Below, one piece after another: positions 50,860 through 58,418 of a stretch of 64,000 bases of DNA. The DNA is taken from the NCBI RefSeq assembly GCF_900141635.1, contig NZ_FSRH01000014.1, forward strand, positions 34,874 through 98,873, given 5' to 3'. The translations under genes and the position numbers were made by a program. The notes under the pieces are model-generated. The model saw nothing but the letters and a program-made list of their open reading frames with translations, did not search any database and had not been told where the DNA came from. This DNA comes from Peptoclostridium litorale DSM 5388 (GTDB lineage: Bacteria; Bacillota; Clostridia; Peptostreptococcales; Peptostreptococcaceae). The stretch's first letter is position 1, and every line of letters begins with the position of its first letter.

Positions 50860-50877
50860 CAGGGTATATATACCCTG
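50860..50877. repeat. 18-bp perfect palindrome in the divergent intergenic region
   Basis: CAGGGTATATATACCCTG, symmetric at every position, lies between the divergent promoters for the PIN-TRAM gene and the plus-strand hypothetical gene. The whole gap 50710-51046 contains only these two promoters and this palindrome; it looks like an operator, but no regulator can be named. Confidence 0.6.
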
Positions 50878-50948
50878 CTAGCTTTTTATTCATCACTTAT
50901 TTCCATATGTTTTGCCTTTATATGTATATTTGTTTCATTAAATCTCAT

Positions 50949-50978
50949 TTGACCAGCTACATCATTACGTATTATACT
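50949..50978 (+). promoter_or_regulatory. Promoter of the plus-strand hypothetical gene
   Basis: TTGACC (50949-50954), 18-bp spacer, TATACT (50973-50978), about 70 nt before the ATG at 51047. Confidence 0.75.
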
Positions 50979-51046
50979 AAGCATAGGCTTTAAATTAATT
51001 TTCTTTTTTTATTATATAAAACATTATATTCAGGGGTGAGTTGATT

Positions 51047-51442
51047 ATGTCCAATTTTAGTTTTAATGAATTCGAGGAAAGAGTAAAAGATTCGCTTGTC
51101 AGACATAAGAGTATTCTAGACATAATAACAAAATTACAAGAAAGCACTTCAAAGGTGAACAGGGCTATAGTAAAGTCAGCAACCGCCTGCGGGTGTGTCC
51201 AGATATGCGCAAGCAAGCAGGACATCCCTAACGAAATCTCCTATAGCGAGCTCTCTTCATTCCTAGACAGCCATATAAGCGGCTCTCTTTGTGAAAATTG
51301 CAGGGATGTCGTGGAAACAGAACTTGGGAACCACCTTTTCTATGTGGCTTCGCTGTGCAATGTACTTGATGTGAATTTCGAAAGTATAGTTAAAAAAGAA
51401 TATGATAAAATAGGGGCTCTTGGTAAATATTCACTTCTCTAG
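51047..51442 (+). CDS. Conserved clostridial protein of unknown function, MazG-like C-terminal helix
   Basis: 131-aa cytosolic protein, the only plus-strand gene in the first 60 kb. N-terminal helices (FNEFEERVKDSLVRHKSILD) precede a cysteine-containing stretch (TACGCVQICASK, LCENCRDVVE) and a C-terminal helix pair GNHLFYVASLCNVLDVNFES that resembles the last helices of MazG-type nucleotide pyrophosphohydrolases, but the metal-binding EExxE motif is not seen. The ATG at 51047 has GGGGTGA upstream. From memory, similar proteins occur beside disA in Clostridia without known function. Confidence 0.8.
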   Translation: MSNFSFNEFEERVKDSLVRHKSILDIITKLQESTSKVNRAIVKSATACGCVQICASKQDIPNEISYSELSSFLDSHISGSLCENCRDVVETELGNHLFYVASLCNVLDVNFESIVKKEYDKIGALGKYSLL

Positions 51443-51463
51443 CCTTGTATAGGTCTAAACTTT

Positions 51464-51500
51464 AAAGGACATTTCTTATGGTTGAAATGTCCTTTCCCTT
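51464..51500 (+). terminator. Terminator of the plus-strand hypothetical gene, shared with disA
   Basis: Perfect 12-bp stem AAAGGACATTTC / GAAATGTCCTTT with an 8-nt loop, followed on the plus strand by CCCTTTTTAT. It lies between convergent genes and may also stop disA transcripts, though the T-tract in that direction is weak. Confidence 0.8.
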
Positions 51501-51501
51501 T

Positions 51502-52578
51502 TTATATATGTCTGTCAAGAAGAACCTGTTCTTGTATTCTTCTTAGCCCGTTTCTTATTGACTGGGCCCTTACCTCACCTATTCCGTCAACGGCGTCAAG
51601 CTCTTCTATAGTGGCTTTGAGTATTGACTGGAATCCGTTGAAATCCGATACCAGATTTGCAACCACGCTGCTTGGGAGTCTTGGTATCATATTGATAACC
51701 CTGTATCCTTTAGGGTATACCGAAAGGTCCAGATCTGATGTTATTTGTGAGTATCCGAGAAGCTTTACTATGTTTGAAAGGTCTATAAGGTCTTCTGAAG
51801 AGAGGCTTCTCATTGACTTCTTAAATTCTTCATAGTCTATTTCCCGATTTATGTTGTAGTCCTTAAAAAGAAGCTCTCCATCCTCTTTTACGCTTCCAAT
51901 AAGCTCGTCCAGCTGCATGCTCACAAGCCTTCCTTCATCGCCAAGCTCTATTATGTATTTTTCAACCTCATCCATTATCCTCATTACCATTTCATTCCTC
52001 TGTATTACCGTGACTACGTCGTAAAGCGTCACAAAATCTTCGAATTCAAGAGCACTGAGGTTTATCATCCCCTGATCAAGCACAGACTTGTATTTGTCCA
52101 GCGTCTGTATTGCCTGGTTGGCCTTTGCAAGAACCTCTGATATCACAGTGACTATATATTTCGAATACCCCTGATACAGTGTTATTATATTCCTTCTTTG
52201 GGATATCGATATTACCATTTTCCCGGTCTGTCTTGCTACTCTCTCTGCCGTCCTGTGCCTTATTCCAGTTTCCTTTGATGATATTGAATGGTCTGGTACA
52301 AGCTGCGTATTTGCATATAATATCTTTTTTCCATCACTGCTCAGTATTATGGAACCGTCCATTTTTGCAAGCTCGTAAAGATATGCAGGTGAAAAATCCG
52401 CATTTATATTGAAGCCGCCTTCCACTATACTCATTACATCCTCGCTGTCAGCTACAACTATAAGAGCTCCAGTTTTAGCTCTCAATATACTTTCAAGGCC
52501 TTCACGAAGCGGAGTGCCTGGTGCTATCATCTTGAGAGACTTCAGTTTTTCCTTATCTTTCATAAATATATTCTGCAT
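51502..52578 (-). CDS. disA: Diadenylate cyclase / DNA integrity scanning protein DisA
   Basis: 358 aa making cyclic di-AMP from ATP and scanning DNA for lesions. N-terminal DAC domain (1-150) with the RHRTAER motif near residue 107, a helical spine, and a C-terminal HhH DNA-binding domain (ELDAVDGIGEVRAQSIRNGL). The DGA catalytic motif here reads MDGSII, with Ser for Ala. Start 2 bp after the radA stop, with GGGAGG inside radA, so the pair is coupled. Confidence 0.95.
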   Translation of the reverse strand: MQNIFMKDKEKLKSLKMIAPGTPLREGLESILRAKTGALIVVADSEDVMSIVEGGFNINADFSPAYLYELAKMDGSIILSSDGKKILYANTQLVPDHSISSKETGIRHRTAERVARQTGKMVISISQRRNIITLYQGYSKYIVTVISEVLAKANQAIQTLDKYKSVLDQGMINLSALEFEDFVTLYDVVTVIQRNEMVMRIMDEVEKYIIELGDEGRLVSMQLDELIGSVKEDGELLFKDYNINREIDYEEFKKSMRSLSSEDLIDLSNIVKLLGYSQITSDLDLSVYPKGYRVINMIPRLPSSVVANLVSDFNGFQSILKATIEELDAVDGIGEVRAQSIRNGLRRIQEQVLLDRHI

Positions 52579-52580
52579 GC

Positions 52581-53951
52581 CTAACCTCCCAAAATAACAT
52601 CTAAAGCTTCTCTTATACTTTGTACCCCAAATAATTGTATCCCTTTCATTTTTTCGATCCCCTTAATATTATTTTTTGGAACAATTGCTTTGGTAAAACC
52701 TAGTTTTACACATTCCTTTATTCTCTTTTCAATAAAGTTCACGCCTCTCACTTCTCCAGTAAGCCCTACTTCTCCTATCGCCACAAGACCCTGGTCTATT
52801 TCGCGGTTTCTAAATCCAGATGCAATTGAAAGTACTATCCCAAGGTCTATGGCCGGTTCTGCCAGCTTTATTCCCCCTACAACATTGAGGTATACATCCT
52901 GCCCCTGCACCTGCATTCCGGCCCTCTTTTCAAGCACTGCCAAAAGAAGCGACATCCTGCTACTGTCAACTCCCGTACACATTCTTCTTGGTATTCCAAA
53001 ACTGTTTGGCGATACCAGCGCCTGTATTTCAGCAAGCATGGGTCTTGTGCCCTCCATTGTAGAAACTATCACAGAACCCGGAACCCCTTTTGGCTTTTCA
53101 GAAATCAGTATCTTGGACGGATTTTCAACCTCCATAAGCCCAAGCCCGCTCATTTCAAATACCCCCAGTTCGTTTGTCGATCCAAACCTGTTCTTTACAG
53201 CCCTTATCATCCTGTATGTGTTATATCTGTCGCCTTCAAAATAAAGCACCGTGTCCACCATATGCTCTAGCAGCCTTGGCCCCGCTATAGAGCCGTCCTT
53301 TGTGACATGGCCCACTATGAACGTCGCAATGCCCATGCTTTTCGATATCTTCATAAGAAGCGATGTCGCCTCTTTTACCTGGCTTACGCTTCCCGGAGTT
53401 GATGTTATATGCTGTGTAAACATAGTCTGTATTGAGTCCACAATCATATAGTCAGGGCTCAGGCTCTCAACCTGAAGCCTTATGACCTCAAGATTGCTCT
53501 CCGCCATTATATAAAGGTTCGGACTCGATATCCCAAGCCTCTTTGCCCTCATGCTGAGCTGATAGGCTGACTCCTCGCCTGAAATGTAAAGCACCTTGAA
53601 ATTCTTATTCGCAAGATTTTGGGACAACTGAAGAAGTATTGTGGATTTTCCTATTCCCGGGTCTCCGCCTACAAGCGTGAGAGATCCTTCTACTATTCCT
53701 CCTCCAAGCACCCTGTCCAGCTCTTTTATTCCACTGCTTTGCCTGTCCTCATCCCTTGCCTCTATCGAATCTATTGGAACTGCACGGCTTATCCCGCTTC
53801 CTATGGATGAAAGCGATGGCTTGACTGTTTCCTTTTGGTTTACAGTCTCCTCAAAGCTGTTCCAGCTCGAACACTCTGGACATTTTCCCATCCATTTGGG
53901 AGTTTCAAACCCGCAGTTTTGACATATGAATTTAGTTTTTATTTTGGCCAA
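52581..53951 (-). CDS. radA: DNA repair protein RadA
   Basis: 456-aa RecA-like branch-migration helicase. C4 zinc finger FICQNCGFETPKWMGKCPEC at the N-terminus, Walker A GGDPGIGKSTILLQ, the RadA-specific KNRFGSTNELG motif and a C-terminal Lon-protease-like domain (GMQVQGQDVYLNVVGG) are all present. The start is TTG at 53951 with AAGGGTGG upstream; the in-frame ATG at 53978 gives no good site or homology. Confidence 0.95.
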   Translation of the reverse strand: MAKIKTKFICQNCGFETPKWMGKCPECSSWNSFEETVNQKETVKPSLSSIGSGISRAVPIDSIEARDEDRQSSGIKELDRVLGGGIVEGSLTLVGGDPGIGKSTILLQLSQNLANKNFKVLYISGEESAYQLSMRAKRLGISSPNLYIMAESNLEVIRLQVESLSPDYMIVDSIQTMFTQHITSTPGSVSQVKEATSLLMKISKSMGIATFIVGHVTKDGSIAGPRLLEHMVDTVLYFEGDRYNTYRMIRAVKNRFGSTNELGVFEMSGLGLMEVENPSKILISEKPKGVPGSVIVSTMEGTRPMLAEIQALVSPNSFGIPRRMCTGVDSSRMSLLLAVLEKRAGMQVQGQDVYLNVVGGIKLAEPAIDLGIVLSIASGFRNREIDQGLVAIGEVGLTGEVRGVNFIEKRIKECVKLGFTKAIVPKNNIKGIEKMKGIQLFGVQSIREALDVILGG

Positions 53952-54075
53952 AAAAACAACCACCCTTCGCGCCTGCATAAACTCTTAATAACAATCTATT
54001 TATAGGATATCAAAATTCATATCATATTTACATAGGTATGTTGACTATTATGAAAAATAATCAATATAATGCCAT

Positions 54076-54101
54076 AAAAACGGGAGCCTCGCACGGCTCC
54101 C
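54076..54101 (-). terminator. Terminator after clpC
   Basis: Minus-strand 7-bp stem GGGAGCC / GGCTCCC with a 6-nt loop followed by GTTTTTAT, between clpC and radA. Confidence 0.87.
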
Positions 54102-54145
54102 TCTGTATTTTATAAAACATGTCCAGCTGATAGAATATTCTGCTT

Positions 54146-56593
54146 TTAACCCAATACCTTCGTACTGAATTTAAGCTTTCCATCTTCTCTACTTATTAAA
54201 AAATGCTCTCCTTTTTTTATGTTTCCTTTGAGCATCTCTTCAGATATCCTGTCTTCAAGATACTTTTGTATAGCCCTTTTGAGGGGCCTCGCCCCGTATT
54301 CAGGGTCAAATCCTTTTTGAGCTATGAATTCTTTTGCCTCTTCTGTAAGCTCCATTTCTATGTCCATATCCTCGAGCCTCTTTCTCAGCTGTCCTATCAT
54401 TATTTCCACTATGTTGCCTATGTCTCTTTGAGTCAGGGCGTGGAACACTATTATATCATCTATCCTGTTTAAAAATTCAGGTCTGAAACTCCTTCTGAGC
54501 TCATTCGTCACATTGTCTTTCATTTTTTCATATTCGCTTTTTTCCTGCTTTTCCTCGTCCACTCCGGGAGTGAATCCAAGTGATTTTTGCCTTTTTATCG
54601 TGCTGGCCCCTACATTCGATGTCATTATTATCACTGTGTTCTTAAAGTCCACTGTCCTTCCCTTCGAGTCTGTAAGCCTTCCGTCGTCAAGTATTTGAAG
54701 CAGGGTATTAAATACGTCCGGATGGGCTTTTTCTATCTCGTCAAATAAGACTACCGAATAGGGTTTTCTTCTCACCTTTTCAGTAAGCTGTCCGCCTTCT
54801 TCATGGCCCACATATCCCGGAGGAGATCCTATGAGCTTCGATACGGCATGTTTTTCCATGTATTCCGACATGTCTATCCTGACCATTAGGTCTTCGTCTC
54901 CAAACATTACCTCTGCAAGGGCCTTTGTAAGCTCTGTTTTACCCACCCCCGTAGGTCCTAGGAATATGAACGAACCTATAGGCCTGTTTGGGTCCTTAAG
55001 GCCCACCCTGGCCCTTCTTATGGCCTTTGCAACGGAATCTATGGCCTCATTCTGCCCTATGACTCTCTTGTGAAGAGTCTCTTCAAGTTTTAACAGCCTT
55101 TGTGACTCCTCCTCCTGAAGCTTTGTAACCGGTATGGATGTCCAAAGCGATACTATTGACGCTATATCCTCTTCAGTCACTTTTTCAGATAAACCCTGGC
55201 TTTGCTTCTTCCATTCGTCCTTTACCGACTTTAGCTCTTCCTTGAGCTTTTTCTCCTCATCCCTTATGTTTGCGGCCTTTTCAAAATCCTGCATGCTTAT
55301 GGCCTCTTCCTTTTCCTGTGCGAGATCCTTAATCCTGTCCTCAAGCTGCTTTATTCCGTCAGGTGCCGTATGCCTTCTAAGCCTTACTTTTGAGGCCGCC
55401 TCATCTATCAGGTCTATGGCCTTGTCTGGAAGGAACCTGTCTGTTATATACCTGTGTGACAGTTCTACTGCAGCCTTTATAGCCTCGTCTGATATCTTCA
55501 CATTGTGGTGTGCCTCATACCTGTCCCGAAGGCCGAGAAGTATCCTTATCGAGTCCTCCATGTCGGGTTCCTCTACAATGACAGGCTGGAATCTTCTTTC
55601 AAGCGCCGGGTCCTTTTCGACATGCTTCCTGTACTCGTCTATTGTAGTTGCACCTATAACCTGTATCTCGCCCCTTGCAAGCGACGGCTTTAGTATGTTG
55701 GATGCGTCTATGGCCCCTTCGGCTCCTCCTGCTCCTATTATAGTGTGGAATTCGTCTATGAAAAGTATTACATCCTTGGCCTTCATGAGTTCTTCCATAA
55801 CTTTTTTGAGCCTTTCTTCAAACTCTCCCCTATACTTGGCCCCCGCTATCATGGAAGCCATGTCTACCGCGACTATCCTCTTGTTTTTAAGAATTTCCGG
55901 GACATCTCCCTTCACTATCTTTTCGGCAAGCCCTTCCACCGCCGCAGTCTTTCCAACTCCGGGATCACCTATTAGCACAGGGTTGTTTTTAGTCCTTCTG
56001 CTGAGTATTTGTATTACCCTTTCTATCTCCTTTTCTCTTCCTATCACCGGGTCCAGCTTGCCTTCCTCCGCCTGGACCGTAAGATCCCTTCCAAACTTGT
56101 CCAGCGTGGGAGTGCTCGCAAACGACTTTTGATATGGTTCTTCTGCTCTGCTCGACTTGCCTCCCCCTCCGAGCACATTGAGTATGTCATTTATAAGCAT
56201 ATTCAGGTTAATTCCCATCTCCTGAAGTATTCTGACCGCTATGCCTTCCCCTTCCTTTATTATTGCCAGCAGAAGGTGCTCTGTTCCAACATAGCTGTGC
56301 CCCAGTTTTTGAGCTTCCCTTACGCTTATTTCAAATATTCTCTTTGTTCTTGGAGTAAACCCGAGGACCTGTACTCCCGAAGTTCCCTTGCCTTCTATTT
56401 CCTCTATTGATTCCCGTACACCTTCAAGCGACACCCCGAACTTTTCCAGAGTCTGGGCTCCCACACCGTTTTTTTCTGCAAGTATTCCAAGAAGTATGTG
56501 CTCACTCCCCACAAAATTGTGGCCCAGACTGCTCGCCTGCTTTCCTGCAAGGTCGAGCACATCCTTTGCTCTTTGAGTAAAGTTGTTAAACAT
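54146..56593 (-). CDS. clpC: AAA+ protease ATPase subunit ClpC
   Basis: 815-aa unfoldase for ClpP. Two N-terminal Clp repeats (1-145), first AAA module with GDPGVGKTA near residue 208, a UVR-containing middle domain (EAISMQDFEKAANIRDEEKK, about 425) that binds McsB/MecA-type adaptors, and second AAA module with GPTGVGKTE near 550. ATG with GGGGGG upstream, 19 bp after mcsB. McsB arginine phosphorylation marks its substrates. Confidence 0.98.
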   Translation of the reverse strand: MFNNFTQRAKDVLDLAGKQASSLGHNFVGSEHILLGILAEKNGVGAQTLEKFGVSLEGVRESIEEIEGKGTSGVQVLGFTPRTKRIFEISVREAQKLGHSYVGTEHLLLAIIKEGEGIAVRILQEMGINLNMLINDILNVLGGGGKSSRAEEPYQKSFASTPTLDKFGRDLTVQAEEGKLDPVIGREKEIERVIQILSRRTKNNPVLIGDPGVGKTAAVEGLAEKIVKGDVPEILKNKRIVAVDMASMIAGAKYRGEFEERLKKVMEELMKAKDVILFIDEFHTIIGAGGAEGAIDASNILKPSLARGEIQVIGATTIDEYRKHVEKDPALERRFQPVIVEEPDMEDSIRILLGLRDRYEAHHNVKISDEAIKAAVELSHRYITDRFLPDKAIDLIDEAASKVRLRRHTAPDGIKQLEDRIKDLAQEKEEAISMQDFEKAANIRDEEKKLKEELKSVKDEWKKQSQGLSEKVTEEDIASIVSLWTSIPVTKLQEEESQRLLKLEETLHKRVIGQNEAIDSVAKAIRRARVGLKDPNRPIGSFIFLGPTGVGKTELTKALAEVMFGDEDLMVRIDMSEYMEKHAVSKLIGSPPGYVGHEEGGQLTEKVRRKPYSVVLFDEIEKAHPDVFNTLLQILDDGRLTDSKGRTVDFKNTVIIMTSNVGASTIKRQKSLGFTPGVDEEKQEKSEYEKMKDNVTNELRRSFRPEFLNRIDDIIVFHALTQRDIGNIVEIMIGQLRKRLEDMDIEMELTEEAKEFIAQKGFDPEYGARPLKRAIQKYLEDRISEEMLKGNIKKGEHFLISREDGKLKFSTKVLG

Positions 56594-56612
56594 ATCGCAT
56601 CCCCCCTCTTAT

Positions 56613-57650
56613 CTACTTATCCTCAATCATTTTTTCCAACTGCTCTCTTATGAACCCGGCCCTTTTCACATCGCGCTCGCCAGGGGTCTTTGGATTGAAC
56701 ATCTTTAGCTGATGGGCCGGCTGTATCCTTATGAACAGCAGGTCTATCTCTCTTGTCGAAATGTCCTTTATATATCCCATCTCTATGCCAAGCTTTACAT
56801 TTGAAAGCAGGCTCATTGCCTCTGCCGAATCCATTACTCTTGCACTTTGAAGGGTTCCCAAAGATCTGAATATCTTGTCCTCCAGCTTTATTCCCTGATT
56901 TTTTTTCAGGAAGCTTCTTGCTTCAATCTCCTTCGACACAAGCTGCTTTGCAAGGCCCGTTATATTTGCAAAAAGTTCCTTTTCATTCCTGCCGAGTGTA
57001 AGCTGATTTGATATTTGAAATATATTTCCTCTCGAATTGCTGCCTTCTCCATATATTCCCCTTATGGCAAGACCTATCTGGTTTGCCGCCTTTAATACTC
57101 CGTCCATATACCCCATTTCCACAAGAGCTGGAAGATGCATCATTATCGAAGCCCTCATCCCAGTTCCAACGTTAGTAGGGCATGCGGTAAGATATCCGAA
57201 CCTCTCGTCAAATGCATAGTGCAGACGTTCTTCAAGCACATCGTCAACCTTGTCCGCGATGTCCCAAGCCTTCTCAAGATTCAGTCCCGGAAGTATTGTC
57301 TGTATTCTTATGTGGTCCTCTTCATTCAGCATTATGCTCACAGTTTCATCTTCTTTTATAAGAACGGCTCCCATTTCAGTCTTTGCAAGTTCCCTGCTTA
57401 TCATATGCTTTTCTATGAGCATTACACGCTCCAGCTCGTCCATATCCTTCATGTTGTGTAGGCTGAACTGATCTTTCAGCGCGCTGTTTCCACTCATCAC
57501 TGCGTCCTCGACCTCTTTTGTCACCTGGGCGGCCTCCCCAGCCTTGAGCTTGTTGCTGAAGTAGTAGTTTGAAAGGTTTCTTGCAAGCCTCATTCTAGAG
57601 CTTATAACCACATTCGATTCATCCTCATTGGCTTTAATCCATTTAGGCAA
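56613..57650 (-). CDS. mcsB: Protein arginine kinase McsB
   Basis: About 345-aa phosphagen-kinase-like enzyme that phosphorylates arginines and delivers proteins to ClpCP. VVISSRMRLARNLSNYYF near the N-terminus, the active-site CPTNVGTGMRASIMMHL, and the GSNSRGNIFQISNQLTLG loop match the family. The start is TTG at 57650 (MPKWIKANEDESNV) with GGGGGG 6 nt upstream; the in-frame ATG at 57692 lies inside mcsA and is rejected. Confidence 0.96.
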   Translation of the reverse strand: MPKWIKANEDESNVVISSRMRLARNLSNYYFSNKLKAGEAAQVTKEVEDAVMSGNSALKDQFSLHNMKDMDELERVMLIEKHMISRELAKTEMGAVLIKEDETVSIMLNEEDHIRIQTILPGLNLEKAWDIADKVDDVLEERLHYAFDERFGYLTACPTNVGTGMRASIMMHLPALVEMGYMDGVLKAANQIGLAIRGIYGEGSNSRGNIFQISNQLTLGRNEKELFANITGLAKQLVSKEIEARSFLKKNQGIKLEDKIFRSLGTLQSARVMDSAEAMSLLSNVKLGIEMGYIKDISTREIDLLFIRIQPAHQLKMFNPKTPGERDVKRAGFIREQLEKMIEDK

Positions 57651-57663
57651 TTTTCTCCCCCCT

Positions 57664-58176
57664 TTACATGTTTGAATCCAGATCTTTTTCAAGTCTTTTT
57701 ATGTCGTCTCTTATCTTTGCCGCATTTTCAAAATCTTCACTTGCAATCGCCTCATTCAGCCTGTCTTTAAGCACGCCTATCTCTTTTTGCATTCTGAGGC
57801 TGCCGGCAGCCTTTTTAGGCACTTTTCCCATGTGCTGAGTTGAGCCCTGTATTCTCTTTACAAGCGGTAAGAGCTGATCTTTGAATGTGTCGTAGCATTT
57901 GTGGCACCCAAACCTACCTACATTTTTGAATCTGTTGTATGTGCTGTTGCAGTTAGGGCATATCTGCTCCTCCTTTACGGAAAAGACATTGTCTATGTCC
58001 ACATCCATTATGCTTGAGAATATGTCTTGTACTGAAAAAGGAATACTAAAATCCACTTTCATGCTCTTTTCCTCTTTTGCACAACTTTCGCAAAGATGCC
58101 TTTCCTTCTTAATTCCGTTTTTTATCTCCGTAAGATGTAAAGTAGCCTGTTTTTGATTGCATTTTTCACAAAGCAT
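57664..58176 (-). CDS. mcsA: McsA, zinc-binding activator of McsB
   Basis: 170 aa. CX2C pairs MLCEKC, LCESC, ICPNC and GCHKC form two zinc ribbons; a UVR helix pair is at the C-terminus (NEAIASEDFENAAKIRDD). McsA binds and activates McsB and in the classical operon also modulates CtsR. ATG at 58176 with GGTGGGGTG upstream. The preceding ctsR is broken (see the remnant at 58194-58353). Confidence 0.95.
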   Translation of the reverse strand: MLCEKCNQKQATLHLTEIKNGIKKERHLCESCAKEEKSMKVDFSIPFSVQDIFSSIMDVDIDNVFSVKEEQICPNCNSTYNRFKNVGRFGCHKCYDTFKDQLLPLVKRIQGSTQHMGKVPKKAAGSLRMQKEIGVLKDRLNEAIASEDFENAAKIRDDIKRLEKDLDSNM

Positions 58177-58193
58177 TGTAGCACCCCACCTTC

Positions 58194-58353
58194 TCAAATT
58201 GTATTTATGAGTGTGTTCCTAAGGATGTTGGCCCTTATGAGATTTCTCTCTTTAAGGCTGAATGTTTATGGCCCTGTCGCTCAGCGCCGCAAGTATTATT
58301 TTTTCTTCTCTACTTGTTATTATTTCCCTTTCTCTCAGGCTTTTAACTATTTT
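58194..58353 (-). pseudogene. ctsR: Frameshifted, N-terminally deleted ctsR remnant
   Basis: On the minus strand, codons 58350-58258 read IVKSLREREIITSREE and continue KIILAALSDRAINI, then stop; shifting one base at about 58260 continues SLKERNLIRANILRNTLINTI and a stop at 58194. Together these match the last third of CtsR (the B. subtilis segment LRLLEDKVISEREAKMM and PERDELRARMMKAMLTSL). The DNA-binding N-terminal two thirds are missing: an in-frame stop and then the EF-G paralog terminator lie directly upstream. Position before mcsA supports the identity. Confidence 0.8.
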
Positions 58354-58359
58354 TTAAAT

Positions 58360-58393
58360 TTAAAAGGTCAAATGCAAACGCATTTGACCTTTT
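58360..58393 (-). terminator. Terminator-like hairpin after the EF-G paralog
   Basis: Perfect 14-bp stem AAAAGGTCAAATGC / GCATTTGACCTTTT with a 4-nt loop. The trailing TTTT is part of the stem and is followed by AAATTT, so termination strength is uncertain. Confidence 0.7.
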
Positions 58394-58418
58394 GTCTTTA
58401 GTTTTCACGGGCAGAAAA

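Noticed and set aside
55134..56132. 332-codon plus-strand open frame within clpC
   Set aside because: Antisense shadow of an intact ClpC; serine-rich translation without any family resemblance or ribosome-binding site.
58177..58357. CIRCE element or clear promoter before mcsA
   Set aside because: No TTAGCACTC/GAGTGCTAA inverted repeat and no convincing -35/-10 pair were found in the ctsR remnant.
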